Part shown: positions 16,251-22,621 of the stretch, in pieces
Position numbering within the stretch: position 1 is the first letter of the stretch
Layout: every line of letters begins with the position of its first letter
Source: an uncultured Eubacteriales bacterium
GTDB lineage: Bacteria; Bacillota; Clostridia; Oscillospirales; Ruminococcaceae
Direction: 5' to 3'
Assembly: GCA_900319075.1 (NCBI GenBank)
Contig: ONMZ01000022.1
Span: 1-43,123 of the forward strand
Length of the DNA: 43,123 nt
The notes under the pieces: model-generated
Seen by the model: only the letters and a program-made list of their open reading frames with translations
What the model was told of the DNA's origin: nothing
Databases searched by the model: none
Made by a program: the position numbers and the translations under genes

Positions 16251-17549
16251 TTAGTCCTCCTGTGCGATACAATGATCTCCCTCGACACCGGTTATGGTAA
16301 CAGTTTTTGTTTGCCAGCGCCAGGAACGATCCTGCGCTTGCTTCACCACAACAGGGGTATAGTTCATTGTGTAGCCTCTGTGGAAGCCGTCGCCTTTTTC
16401 CTTTTCAAAAAGCACCTTTACCCTTTTGCCTATGTTTGAAACAAGAAAATCTCTGCGGATCCGGCTGCATACATTTCCCAGATGCTGTGCACGCTGCTCC
16501 TTGATCCGGTTGGGCAGCTGCTGATCAAATTTTTCCGCAGCGGTGCCTTTTCTCACCGAGTACGGGAAAATGTGTACCTTTTCAAAGCCGATCTCTTTTA
16601 CAAATTCTACCGTCCGTTCAAAATCTTCGTCGGTCTCTCCGGCAAAGCCTACCATTATATCCGTGGTGATGACACAATCGTTAAAAGCCCTGCGGAGCTT
16701 TGTGCAAAGCTCTTTGTACTGTGCACAGGTGTATTTTCTGTTCATCTTCTTCAAGGTCTTGTCGCATCCGCTTTGAAGGGAAAGGTGAAACTGAGGACAA
16801 AGCTTTTCAAGCCTGCTCATTCTTTCAATGTCTTCATCAAGGAGCATTTCCGGCTCCATGGAGCTTAAACGCACTCTTTCTATCCCCTGTACCCCGCAGG
16901 CGGTCTCGACAGCATCGACCAGCCTTGTGCCGTCGCAAAAGTCCTTTCCGTAGCAGCAAAGGTTTATCCCCGTGAGCACGACCTCTTTATATCCCCCTCG
17001 GGCAAGCCCCTGGACTTCCTTTTTCAGCTCATCAACCGGCTTTGAGCGTATATGCCCCCTTGCATAGGGGATTATGCAGTAAGAACAGTATTGGTCGCAC
17101 CCGTCCTGGATCTTTATATATGCCCTTGTCTTAGCTTCCGACGGCTTGTTCTCCATAGGCTGGAAGGATTCGCCCTTTTGGTGCTGTCCGATGCTGATGA
17201 TTTTCTTTCTGCTTGTCAGATACTCCTGTATCAGCAATGGTATATCCTGCTTTGAGGTGCCTGTGACAATGTGACACCCCTTGAGCTCGGAGGCTTTTTC
17301 GGGAAATGCCTGTGCAAAACACCCGGTAACGACAACTATACTGTCCGGGGCGATCCGTTTTATCCTGTTAAGCAGCTGTTTGAACTTGCTGTCAGAGCGT
17401 GAGGTAACGGTGCAGGTGTTGATGATGCAAATGTCTGCACCGGATGGGTCATCTGCCGTTTCAAAGCCCTGTGAAGCGAGCTTTTGCCGTAGATTTTCTG
17501 TTTCGTATTGGTTTACCTTGCAGCCGAAGGTGTAATAGTATATCTTCAT
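16251..17549 (-). CDS. mtaB: tRNA (N6-threonylcarbamoyladenosine 37) methylthiotransferase
   Basis: Radical SAM methylthiotransferase that adds a methylthio group to t6A37 of tRNA, 432 residues. The N-terminal UPF0004 domain holds cluster cysteines C10, C46 and C77. The radical SAM motif is C151-x3-C155-x2-C158 (GCDQYCSYCIIPYARG). A C-terminal TRAM-like segment follows (VLFEKEKGDGFHRGYTMNYTPVVV). The start TFGCKVNQYE favours MtaB over MiaB or RimO. The promoter is divergent from the HPr-like gene, and the leader contains a nested hairpin at 17574-17616. Confidence 0.94.
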   Translation of the reverse strand: MKIYYYTFGCKVNQYETENLRQKLASQGFETADDPSGADICIINTCTVTSRSDSKFKQLLNRIKRIAPDSIVVVTGCFAQAFPEKASELKGCHIVTGTSKQDIPLLIQEYLTSRKKIISIGQHQKGESFQPMENKPSEAKTRAYIKIQDGCDQYCSYCIIPYARGHIRSKPVDELKKEVQGLARGGYKEVVLTGINLCCYGKDFCDGTRLVDAVETACGVQGIERVRLSSMEPEMLLDEDIERMSRLEKLCPQFHLSLQSGCDKTLKKMNRKYTCAQYKELCTKLRRAFNDCVITTDIMVGFAGETDEDFERTVEFVKEIGFEKVHIFPYSVRKGTAAEKFDQQLPNRIKEQRAQHLGNVCSRIRRDFLVSNIGKRVKVLFEKEKGDGFHRGYTMNYTPVVVKQAQDRSWRWQTKTVTITGVEGDHCIAQED

Positions 17550-17573
17550 ATGGCAAAATCCTTAAAATCGACA

Positions 17574-17616
17574 ATGTGCACAAATTAGACACAATTCAGT
17601 TGTGCATGGTGCACAT
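17574..17616 (-). promoter_or_regulatory. Leader hairpin upstream of mtaB
   Basis: Outer arms ATGTGCAC/GTGCACAT (8 bp, 17574-17581 with 17609-17616) enclose a small stem CACAA/TTGTG. It lies in the mtaB 5' leader between promoter and start codon, 24 bases before the ATG. A role in mRNA stability or translation is possible but not shown. Confidence 0.5.
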
Positions 17617-17647
17617 ATTTAATTGGAGTGTTTTGTTTCCTTTGAGT

Positions 17648-17676
17648 ATTGTACCATATTTTATTTTTTTTTGCAA
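17648..17676 (-). promoter_or_regulatory. Promoter of mtaB
   Basis: On the minus strand TTGCAA (17676-17671), 17 bases, TACAAT (17653-17648), preceded by TGG. It sits back to back with the promoter of the first HPr-like gene. Confidence 0.7.
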
Positions 17677-17683
17677 ATTTTCA

Positions 17684-17711
17684 TTGACAAACGCAAAAAG
17701 GTGCGTATAAT
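17684..17711 (+). promoter_or_regulatory. Promoter of first HPr-like gene
   Basis: TTGACA (17684-17689), 16 bases, TATAAT (17706-17711). The leader includes a small hairpin with arms GCAGG/CCTGC soon after the predicted start of transcription. Confidence 0.82.
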
Positions 17712-17796
17712 GGGAGTTGCAGGAACACAAAGGACCTGCGGAAAGTAAAATGGATTAAGACGAAAGTCGAAAAAACAGTTTAAGGAGGAACGGTTT

Positions 17797-18027
17797 ATGA
17801 AAAAGACAATGGTAATGTTGGATTCCATCTCAGCGGTTAAGGATTTTGTCAGCATCGTATCAGCATACGATTATGACGTGGATCTCGCTTCTGGCAGATA
17901 CGCAGTAGATGCAAAATCTATCATGGGTATCTTCAGTCTTGATCTGTCCAAGCCGATCCAGCTTACAGCTCACACTGATGATGCAGACAAGTTCTTTACG
18001 GAGATCGCAAAGTACATCGTAGGCTAA
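17797..18027 (+). CDS. HPr-fold protein lacking the phospho-histidine (first of two)
   Basis: 76 residues. The middle, Y-D-V-D-L (26-30) through VDAKSIMGIFSLDL (37-50), matches HPr of the sugar phosphotransferase system. This includes the serine (S41) equivalent to Ser46, which HPr kinase phosphorylates in Firmicutes. The active-site loop that should carry His15 and Arg17 is missing or replaced; the region after LDS (8-10) reads ISAVKDF. It therefore cannot act as an ordinary PTS phosphocarrier and may be a regulatory relative like Crh (inference). TAAGGAGG lies 8 bases before ATG 17797. A paralogue follows 0.5 kb downstream. Confidence 0.82.
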   Translation: MKKTMVMLDSISAVKDFVSIVSAYDYDVDLASGRYAVDAKSIMGIFSLDLSKPIQLTAHTDDADKFFTEIAKYIVG

Positions 18028-18074
18028 GCTGAGACAACTGTGAACGATGCCGCATATAATAAGTGAGGCGTCAA

Positions 18075-18275
18075 GACTTTCAGCACAGAAAATGTGCGTG
18101 AAATGCTTTGGGCGAAAGCCCTGTTCGCTGAAAAAAACGGGAAAGGCCCGCAGAATAACCGCAGACCGGCTTGATTGAAAAAACAAGCCGGTCTTGCATT
18201 ATAGAGACGGGAAACCCCAAATTAGAGAAAACAAACGTGGAAAAACACGTTTGTGCACAATGAACAAGAGAAAGG
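18075..18275 (+). other. Hairpin-rich stretch between the two HPr-like genes
   Basis: The 518 bases between the two genes have no credible gene. They contain GCACA/TGTGC (18083-18097), GGGC-GAAA-GCCC (18110-18121) and an enclosing TTTCA/TGAAA stem (18078-18133). CGGG/CCCG follows, then an 11-bp stem AGACCGGCTTG/CAAGCCGGTCT (18163-18194) and a 9-bp stem ACAAACGTG/CACGTTTGT near 18230-18253. The 18163-18194 stem could terminate the first gene, although its T-run is poor. The whole could be a structured 3' UTR or a separate small RNA. The promoter of the second gene ends the region. Confidence 0.45.
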
Positions 18276-18399
18276 GCTTGTTTTTGGCTCTTGTAGTGCA
18301 TGAATTTGTTTATTGTTAAACGGCGTAAATTATTAGTAAACACTTTCGACAAATTGACAGGTCGAAGTTGTACAAAGCAACAAAAAGTTCATAAAAATA

Positions 18400-18429
18400 T
18401 TGACATTTCTTATTATTTAGTGTTACAAT
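18400..18429 (+). promoter_or_regulatory. Promoter of second HPr-like gene
   Basis: TTGACA (18400-18405), 18 bases, TACAAT (18424-18429), with a leader of about 110 bases before the start codon. Confidence 0.72.
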
Positions 18430-18545
18430 GTAGACAATTTCAGATGTTATTTTTGGTTGATTTGTCAAGTTGAATGAATGGCCCGTTGAAAGGGAAAACA
18501 AAAAACTATGTGAGAGAGTCAATTTCAGGCAAAGGAGGAACAACT

Positions 18546-18776
18546 ATGAAAGCGTATATCAAGCTCGATTCATTTCAGGACATTATGAGACTTAACGATG
18601 TGGCAAGAAGCTGCGACTACGATATGTTTATCGAATGCGGCGCTATCAGGGTTAATCCTAAGTCTGTTATGGGTATTTTCAGCATAGGCACAAAAAAGGT
18701 TGTGCTGCTGACAACACGTAATAATGACAGAGCTGCGTTTCTGGAGAAATTCGGAAGCTTTATAAACGAGGGTTAA
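18546..18776 (+). CDS. HPr-fold protein lacking the phospho-histidine (second of two)
   Basis: 76 residues, paralogous to the protein at 17.8 kb. The shared elements are KLDS (6-9), C-D-Y-D (23-26), the Ser46-type motif VNPKSVMGIFSIG (36-48, S40) and a C-terminal helix ending in FGSFINEG. The His15 loop is again absent. The frame is open upstream to 18474, but AAAGGAGG at 18531-18538 sets the start at ATG 18546. It has its own promoter and a strong terminator, so the paralogues can be expressed separately. Function is unknown; a serine-phosphorylated regulator is the natural guess. Confidence 0.8.
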   Translation: MKAYIKLDSFQDIMRLNDVARSCDYDMFIECGAIRVNPKSVMGIFSIGTKKVVLLTTRNNDRAAFLEKFGSFINEG

Positions 18777-18793
18777 TCAAAATATGGGGTAAT

Positions 18794-18837
18794 AAAACAC
18801 ATGGCCGCAGCGCAAAGCAGCGGTCTGTGTTTTTTTT
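18794..18837 (+). terminator. Terminator after the second HPr-like gene
   Basis: Stem AAAACACA/TGTGTTTT plus inner CCGC/GCGG, followed by a run of eight T. Confidence 0.88.
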
Positions 18838-18857
18838 GCGTAAAAAGGATATAATTA

Positions 18858-18886
18858 TTGACAAATGTTCATATGTGTGGTACAAT
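18858..18886 (+). promoter_or_regulatory. Promoter of the DUF4234-DUF2752 pair
   Basis: TTGACA (18858-18863), 17 bases, TACAAT (18881-18886), with the extended context TGTGTGG before the -10. Confidence 0.82.
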
Positions 18887-18946
18887 TACTGTGGCTGAGA
18901 TGAGATTTCGTCATAGCAGAATAAGTTGAAAAGGAGAGTTTTAGTT

Positions 18947-19390
18947 ATGAAATGTTTTTCCTGCGGAGCAGACAATATTGACGGAGCGGCTACTTGCCAG
19001 AACTGCGGAGCACCGCTGAATCAGGGACCACAGATCCAGCTTCAGAAAAGGGATGTAGTCAAGGCAGTTATCTTTTCCATCATAACTCTTGGCATCTATG
19101 CGATCTACTGGTTTGTAAAGATGACCGATGAGATCAACGGCTCAATAGGCAATCCAAGTGACGCATCCGGTGTAACTGCATTCCTGCTTACACTTGTTAC
19201 TTGTGGTATTTACGGATTTTACTGGTCTTATAAAAAGGGCGAGATAATTGACAACTACTATGCCGGCAAAGGTCTGCCAAAGCCAAACAATGCGGTTATC
19301 TATCTTGTTCTTTCCCTTTTTGGTTTGAGTATAGTTACGTATGCACTTTTGCAGAACGAGCTTAATAAAATAGCAGCTGGTGAGATCTGA
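18947..19390 (+). CDS. Zinc-ribbon DUF4234 membrane protein
   Basis: 147 residues. A zinc ribbon (C3, C6, C17, C20) is followed by a short linker and a DUF4234-type membrane domain with two similar helices ending in aromatic motifs (GIYAIYWFVKM at about 52-62 and GIYGFYWSYKKG at about 86-97), then a third helix. ATG 18947 follows AAAAGGAGA with good spacing; the frame extends a few codons upstream without a site. Function is unknown. The following DUF2752 gene overlaps its end, and DUF2752 genes commonly neighbour small membrane proteins of this kind. Confidence 0.83.
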   Translation: MKCFSCGADNIDGAATCQNCGAPLNQGPQIQLQKRDVVKAVIFSIITLGIYAIYWFVKMTDEINGSIGNPSDASGVTAFLLTLVTCGIYGFYWSYKKGEIIDNYYAGKGLPKPNNAVIYLVLSLFGLSIVTYALLQNELNKIAAGEI

Positions 19391-19760
19391 TAATCTGAGA
19401 AAGACCATACTCAGACGCTATCTGGTAGCCCTTGCGATCCTTGCAGGGTATTATGCCGAGATAAAGCTTATAGGGTTTGAGCTGAAATGCCCCATAAGAG
19501 CGGCAACAGGGCTGCGCTGCCCGGGATGCGGCGTAAGCAGGATGTTTTTACATTTAAGCCATGCAGAGTTTTCTGCTGCATTCAATTGTAATCAGGTCTT
19601 GTTTTTCCTCGTTCCCATGTTTGCGGTAACGGCGCTGATAAAGGTAATATGGCTTCCCGAGGTGCTTATGCCTCAAAGCAAGTATTATCGCTTGGGTGTG
19701 GTATTTATCATTGTGATCCTGCTTGCATTTGGCGTACTGAGAAACGTTTTTGACTTTTAA
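19380..19760 (+). CDS. DUF2752 family membrane protein
   Basis: 126 residues with three hydrophobic segments and the DUF2752 signature CPIRAATGLRCPGCGVSRMF (about 37-56). Two CP motifs around a TG and a terminal PGCG-x2-R probably form a metal or redox site at the membrane surface. The start codon is taken as GTG 19380, which overlaps the DUF4234 stop by 11 bases; no good ribosome binding site is visible, so the exact start is uncertain. Function is unknown. Confidence 0.82.
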   Translation: MRSDNLRKTILRRYLVALAILAGYYAEIKLIGFELKCPIRAATGLRCPGCGVSRMFLHLSHAEFSAAFNCNQVLFFLVPMFAVTALIKVIWLPEVLMPQSKYYRLGVVFIIVILLAFGVLRNVFDF

Positions 19761-19800
19761 ATGCTTCGATCACGCCGTGATATTAGATCAAATATGCAAT

Positions 19801-19837
19801 AAAATAACTCCTATGTTTTTTCATAGGAGTTATTTTT
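19801..19837 (+). terminator. Bidirectional terminator between DUF2752 and OGG genes
   Basis: Arms AAATAACTCCTATG/CATAGGAGTTATTT with a T-rich loop, flanked by A and T runs. It serves the convergent genes on both sides. Confidence 0.9.
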
Positions 19838-19850
19838 GTGTATCGGTGTT

Positions 19851-20666
19851 TTAAATGGAACTGTGTGTGCTTCGTATGTAATGGAAAAGATACTGCTGGG
19901 CTATGCCCTCAATGCCCTTTGTGCATTCCGGCAGACCGGCGGGATACCACTGTGCCATTACTCTTTTTACCCAAACGTCTTTAGGAAAAGCATCTGTGCG
20001 GTAAAACCCGAAAAGCAGCGCACAATCTGCCACCTTGGGACCTACGCCTTTTATCGTCATCAGCTTTTGCCTTGCCTCGTCAAGGGGCATATTTCGTACC
20101 GTCTTAAGCTCTATCTCGCCGCTGAGCACCTTTGAAACAGCGTCAACAAGGTATTTTGCACGAAAACCGGAGCGCAGATAGCCAAGGCTTTCAACCGTTT
20201 CATCTTTCATCATTTCGGCGCTTGGGTAGCCGCCGTAATGGCCGCACAAACGCCCGATTATGCCCTTTATACGGGGAATGTTGTTGTTCTGGCTGATTAT
20301 AAAGGAGGAAAGTGCCTCCCAGCTGTCCTGTTTCAGAATCCGTATACCGCCAGCGTAAGCACAAGCCTTTGAAAGGGTTGCGTCCTCGCTGAGCTGTGAT
20401 TTTAAACTGCCGTAATCTGTCCAAAGGTCAAAATAATCCGCCCAGACTTCAAAAAGCTCTTGTTCGTTAGTATCATGCAGGCGGAAAAGATCGCTGCCGT
20501 TTTCGCAGCTTATGGTCAGCTGCTTATTGAGGAATGCTCCGTGATAGGCGTTATCCGCAATTTTCTCCCACCTGAAAGCCTGACCGCAGTCAAGGGTATC
20601 GTCAAGGGCAAAGTCACTTTGGCGCAGCAAAATGTCCCTGCCGTCGATCTTATAGTCAATATCCAT
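19851..20666 (-). CDS. ogg: 8-oxoguanine DNA glycosylase (OGG1-type)
   Basis: Base-excision repair enzyme of the HhH-GPD superfamily, 271 residues from ATG 20666. It has the OGG N-terminal domain (D-x-GQAFRW), the IISQNNNI motif, the hairpin TIKGVGPKVADC with catalytic lysine K211, and the catalytic aspartate D230 in PKDVWVKR. The K...D pair and QNNN motif mark it as a bifunctional OGG1-like glycosylase rather than AlkA or EndoIII; no iron-sulfur cysteines are present. An upstream ATG at 20681 is in frame, but GGAG lies 9 bases before 20666, so the shorter start is better supported. Confidence 0.9.
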   Translation of the reverse strand: MDIDYKIDGRDILLRQSDFALDDTLDCGQAFRWEKIADNAYHGAFLNKQLTISCENGSDLFRLHDTNEQELFEVWADYFDLWTDYGSLKSQLSEDATLSKACAYAGGIRILKQDSWEALSSFIISQNNNIPRIKGIIGRLCGHYGGYPSAEMMKDETVESLGYLRSGFRAKYLVDAVSKVLSGEIELKTVRNMPLDEARQKLMTIKGVGPKVADCALLFGFYRTDAFPKDVWVKRVMAQWYPAGLPECTKGIEGIAQQYLFHYIRSTHSSI

Positions 20667-20742
20667 TATTTCACGCTCCATATTTCCGATTTTCCGGTGC
20701 TGCTGTGCATTTTTCCCATATCCCTTAATTTACATAAAATAC

Positions 20743-20771
20743 TTGAAAAGCCCTTTAAAATACATTATATT
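20743..20771 (+). promoter_or_regulatory. Possible promoter of the DUF6062 gene
   Basis: TTGAAA (20743-20748), 17 bases, TATATT (20766-20771), about 40 bases before the start codon. A TATAAT at 20771-20776 overlaps it but would need a 22-base spacer. Confidence 0.55.
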
Positions 20772-20810
20772 ATAATCAAGCCGATTTTTCAAGAGGAAAG
20801 GACAGGTTAT

Positions 20811-21491
20811 ATGAGAGAAAGTATACTTACAATACCCGTTACCGAGATCTTCGAGCCAAAGTGCGGCTGCCCCATATGCAGACTCAGGGATATGCTTGAA
20901 AGCAGGACGGTGGAGTACATAATGGGTGCGGCGATGATGGAGCCTGACGTGCGGATAGAAACGAATAAGCTTGGGTTTTGTCACCTCCACTTTGAGCAGA
21001 TGAGGGAGTGCAAAAACAGGCTGTCTCTTGCGCTTATGATACAAACGCACCTTCAGCATCTTCAGCAGGAGCTGTCAAAGAAAAGCTTGTTTCATGGCAA
21101 AAGCGCAAAGCGAAAGACTGTCTCGGCGGTGAACGAGAGCTGTTTTGTATGCTCAAAGATAGACTGGGGAATGAGCAGGATAATGCGGACACTGTTTGAG
21201 ATGTACCAGCAGCAGGAGGAGTTCAGAAAGCTGTTTGATGAGCAGCAGATGCTTTGCCTGCCCCATTATGAGCTGCTGATGGAAATGATGGAAACAAACC
21301 TTGACAAAAAGCTGCACAAGCAGTTTTCGCAAGCCTGCGGCGAGCTTATGAAAAAGTATCTTGATGAGCTTGAAAAGGACGTTTCACACTTTTGCAAGAT
21401 GTATGATTACCGAAACACGGGAGCGAATGCTGACTGGGGCAACTCAAAGGACTCGGTGGAGCGTGCCATAAAATTTCTGACCACACGATAA
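20811..21491 (+). CDS. DUF6062 family protein with duplicated CxxC...CxxH motif
   Basis: 226 residues, soluble, resembling the DUF6062 family of clostridia. Two pseudo-repeats are visible. C20-x2-C23 is followed 34 residues later by C57-x2-H60, and C111-x2-C114 by C149-x2-H152 35 residues later. Each set could bind one zinc. The hallmark string TVEYIMGAAMMEPDVR (33-48) is present. Most of the rest is predicted helical with a Gln/Glu-rich segment near 131-146. An AGAGGAAAGGA site precedes ATG 20811; the frame continues upstream only because the opposite-strand OGG gene leaves it open. Function is unknown. Confidence 0.82.
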   Translation: MRESILTIPVTEIFEPKCGCPICRLRDMLESRTVEYIMGAAMMEPDVRIETNKLGFCHLHFEQMRECKNRLSLALMIQTHLQHLQQELSKKSLFHGKSAKRKTVSAVNESCFVCSKIDWGMSRIMRTLFEMYQQQEEFRKLFDEQQMLCLPHYELLMEMMETNLDKKLHKQFSQACGELMKKYLDELEKDVSHFCKMYDYRNTGANADWGNSKDSVERAIKFLTTR

Positions 21492-21824
21492 TTTTCGTTC
21501 ACTTTCGTCAAGCGTCCGATGGGATGATTATTTTTGCCGGGTTTGTATAAAAGTACAAAAGAATGGACATAATCTGCATGACGGACAGGATGCTATCGCA
21601 CGGACAATCAAGTGTACGTTTATTTGGACAAATCAAAAATAATTGTAAATTTTTTGCCGAACAAAATAACAGTCTTTGCAAAAGTCCATAGATAAAAGGC
21701 GTGCTTGTCAAGTGGAAAAAACCGTTCTCTTGAATTAACAAATCGTTCATAAATAGCATCGCATTTTATTACATAAAATGACAGTTTTCGACCCTTTCAG
21801 ACAGTCCAAAGATGAAAAAGTGGG

Positions 21825-21955
21825 TTTTCAACACCCTTCAAATGCTTAAAACTAAGCTCTTTTTCAAAGATTTCAACGGGTTTTTCAACATAAACACATG
21901 GTAGGATTGTTGAAAACTGCCCCGTTTTCAACAATAAAGTTGAAAATGTTGAAAA
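21825..21955. promoter_or_regulatory. Array of TTTTCAAC/GTTGAAAA motifs, candidate operator
   Basis: Within 131 bases six copies of the octamer TTTTCAAC or its complement occur, at 21825, 21882, 21909(-), 21925, 21939(-) and 21948(-). There is also a 7-base copy at 21871. Two of them lie in a perfect 12-bp inverted repeat, ATTGTTGAAAAC/GTTTTCAACAAT (21906-21917 with 21924-21935). No T-run follows, so it is not an intrinsic terminator. The array ends 20 bases before a TATAAT (21975-21980) ahead of the small membrane-protein gene. The rest of the 530-base gap from 21492 is AT-rich and shows no gene; several GGACA words occur at 21560-21640. Confidence 0.55.
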
Positions 21956-22023
21956 CTCCTTGTGTTTTCTTACATATAATGGTTTATATATGTAATATTT
22001 AGAAATTGGAGCGGCTTTAAGTT

Positions 22024-22305
22024 ATGATCAAGGGTATAAATAAACAAATCATTGAGATAAAGTGTCCTAAAAATGAACAGTTTGAAAAGATTTTGTTGTT
22101 TGTGAACGCCGACAAAGCAGGGGCATCCGGGGTGGAAACGGACGAAAAAGCGAAATGCATTGCGAAAAGTTTTCTTGCAGAAAAAAGTGCCCACCACGGA
22201 GGGGTGAGTGTGAAATGTGCTTTGAAAAAACACAGCGGCGTTATCGGTCTGACTGTGGCAGGTGCTGCATTGACCACTCTGTGCTTAGTTCTCTTTTTCT
22301 TCTGA
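22024..22305 (+). CDS. Small tail-anchored protein of unknown function
   Basis: 93 residues. Residues 1-65 are hydrophilic with alternating strand and helix character (EIKCPKNEQFEKILLFVNADK). Residues 70-93 form one hydrophobic helix ending at the C-terminus (VIGLTVAGAALTTLCLVLFFF), so the protein should be anchored in the membrane with its N-terminal domain in the cytoplasm. A GGAG lies 12 bases before ATG 22024, which is a long spacing. I recognise no family. The context is notable: the motif array at 21825-21955 precedes it and a long RNA-like hairpin follows. Confidence 0.65.
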   Translation: MIKGINKQIIEIKCPKNEQFEKILLFVNADKAGASGVETDEKAKCIAKSFLAEKSAHHGGVSVKCALKKHSGVIGLTVAGAALTTLCLVLFFF

Positions 22306-22340
22306 AACTACGATCGGGGCCGATTTTTGAAGATGGAAAT

Positions 22341-22459
22341 AAAACCTCTTTGTTTAAGGGGGAAACCTATAAGGAAGACAAGGAAGTTTGCCTGACTGCG
22401 TAGGCGGCGGACTTTTCTTCCCTCACTGTTTCTCCCGACAAAGCTCTAAAAGGTTTTTT
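22341..22459 (+). ncRNA. Candidate structured RNA, 119-nt imperfect hairpin with T-run
   Basis: Five nested helices can be drawn: AAAACC/GGTTTT (22341-22346 with 22452-22457), CTTTGT/ACAAAG (22348 with 22438-22443), and GGGGGAAAC/GTTTCTCCC (22358 with 22428-22436, one G-U). Inside these are GGAAGA/TCTTCC (22373 with 22416-22421) and AGTTTGCC/GGCGGACT (22385 with 22406-22413, two G-U). A 13-base apical loop caps it, internal loops separate the helices, and the last helix runs into T6. It occupies most of the gap between the tail-anchored protein and rlmB. A 6S-like RNA is conceivable, but I cannot identify conserved 6S sequence. Confidence 0.55.
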
Positions 22460-22553
22460 CCCGGCTGCTCTGCAGGGGTACTGTTAAAATTGACGATATG
22501 ACATTATATAAGAAGGCAAATTGATAAAATTTCACGAAAATTCTCGAAAGCTA

Positions 22554-22582
22554 TTGGCTTTTGAGTTTTTTTGTGTTATAAT
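22554..22582 (+). promoter_or_regulatory. Promoter of rlmB operon
   Basis: TTGGCT (22554-22559), 17 bases, TATAAT (22577-22582), about 40 bases before the rlmB start. Confidence 0.65.
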
Positions 22583-22621
22583 AAATCGGTGTGTAATAAA
22601 AAGTTGGAAAGAGATAAAAAT

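Noticed and set aside
18256-18318. Possible 19-codon ORF between the HPr-like genes
   Set aside because: No ribosome binding site and it overlaps a hairpin; not supportable.
20460-20810. Upstream 117-codon extension of the DUF6062 gene
   Set aside because: It runs antisense through the OGG gene; ATG 20811 has the ribosome binding site and the family N-terminus.
21825-21955. DnaA boxes or a replication origin
   Set aside because: TTTTCAACA differs from TTATCCACA at two positions; no dnaA, dnaN or AT-rich unwinding element is linked. A regulator operator is more likely.
22341-22459. T-box or riboswitch controlling rlmB
   Set aside because: No T-box sequence or known aptamer is seen, and a separate promoter for rlmB lies after the element.
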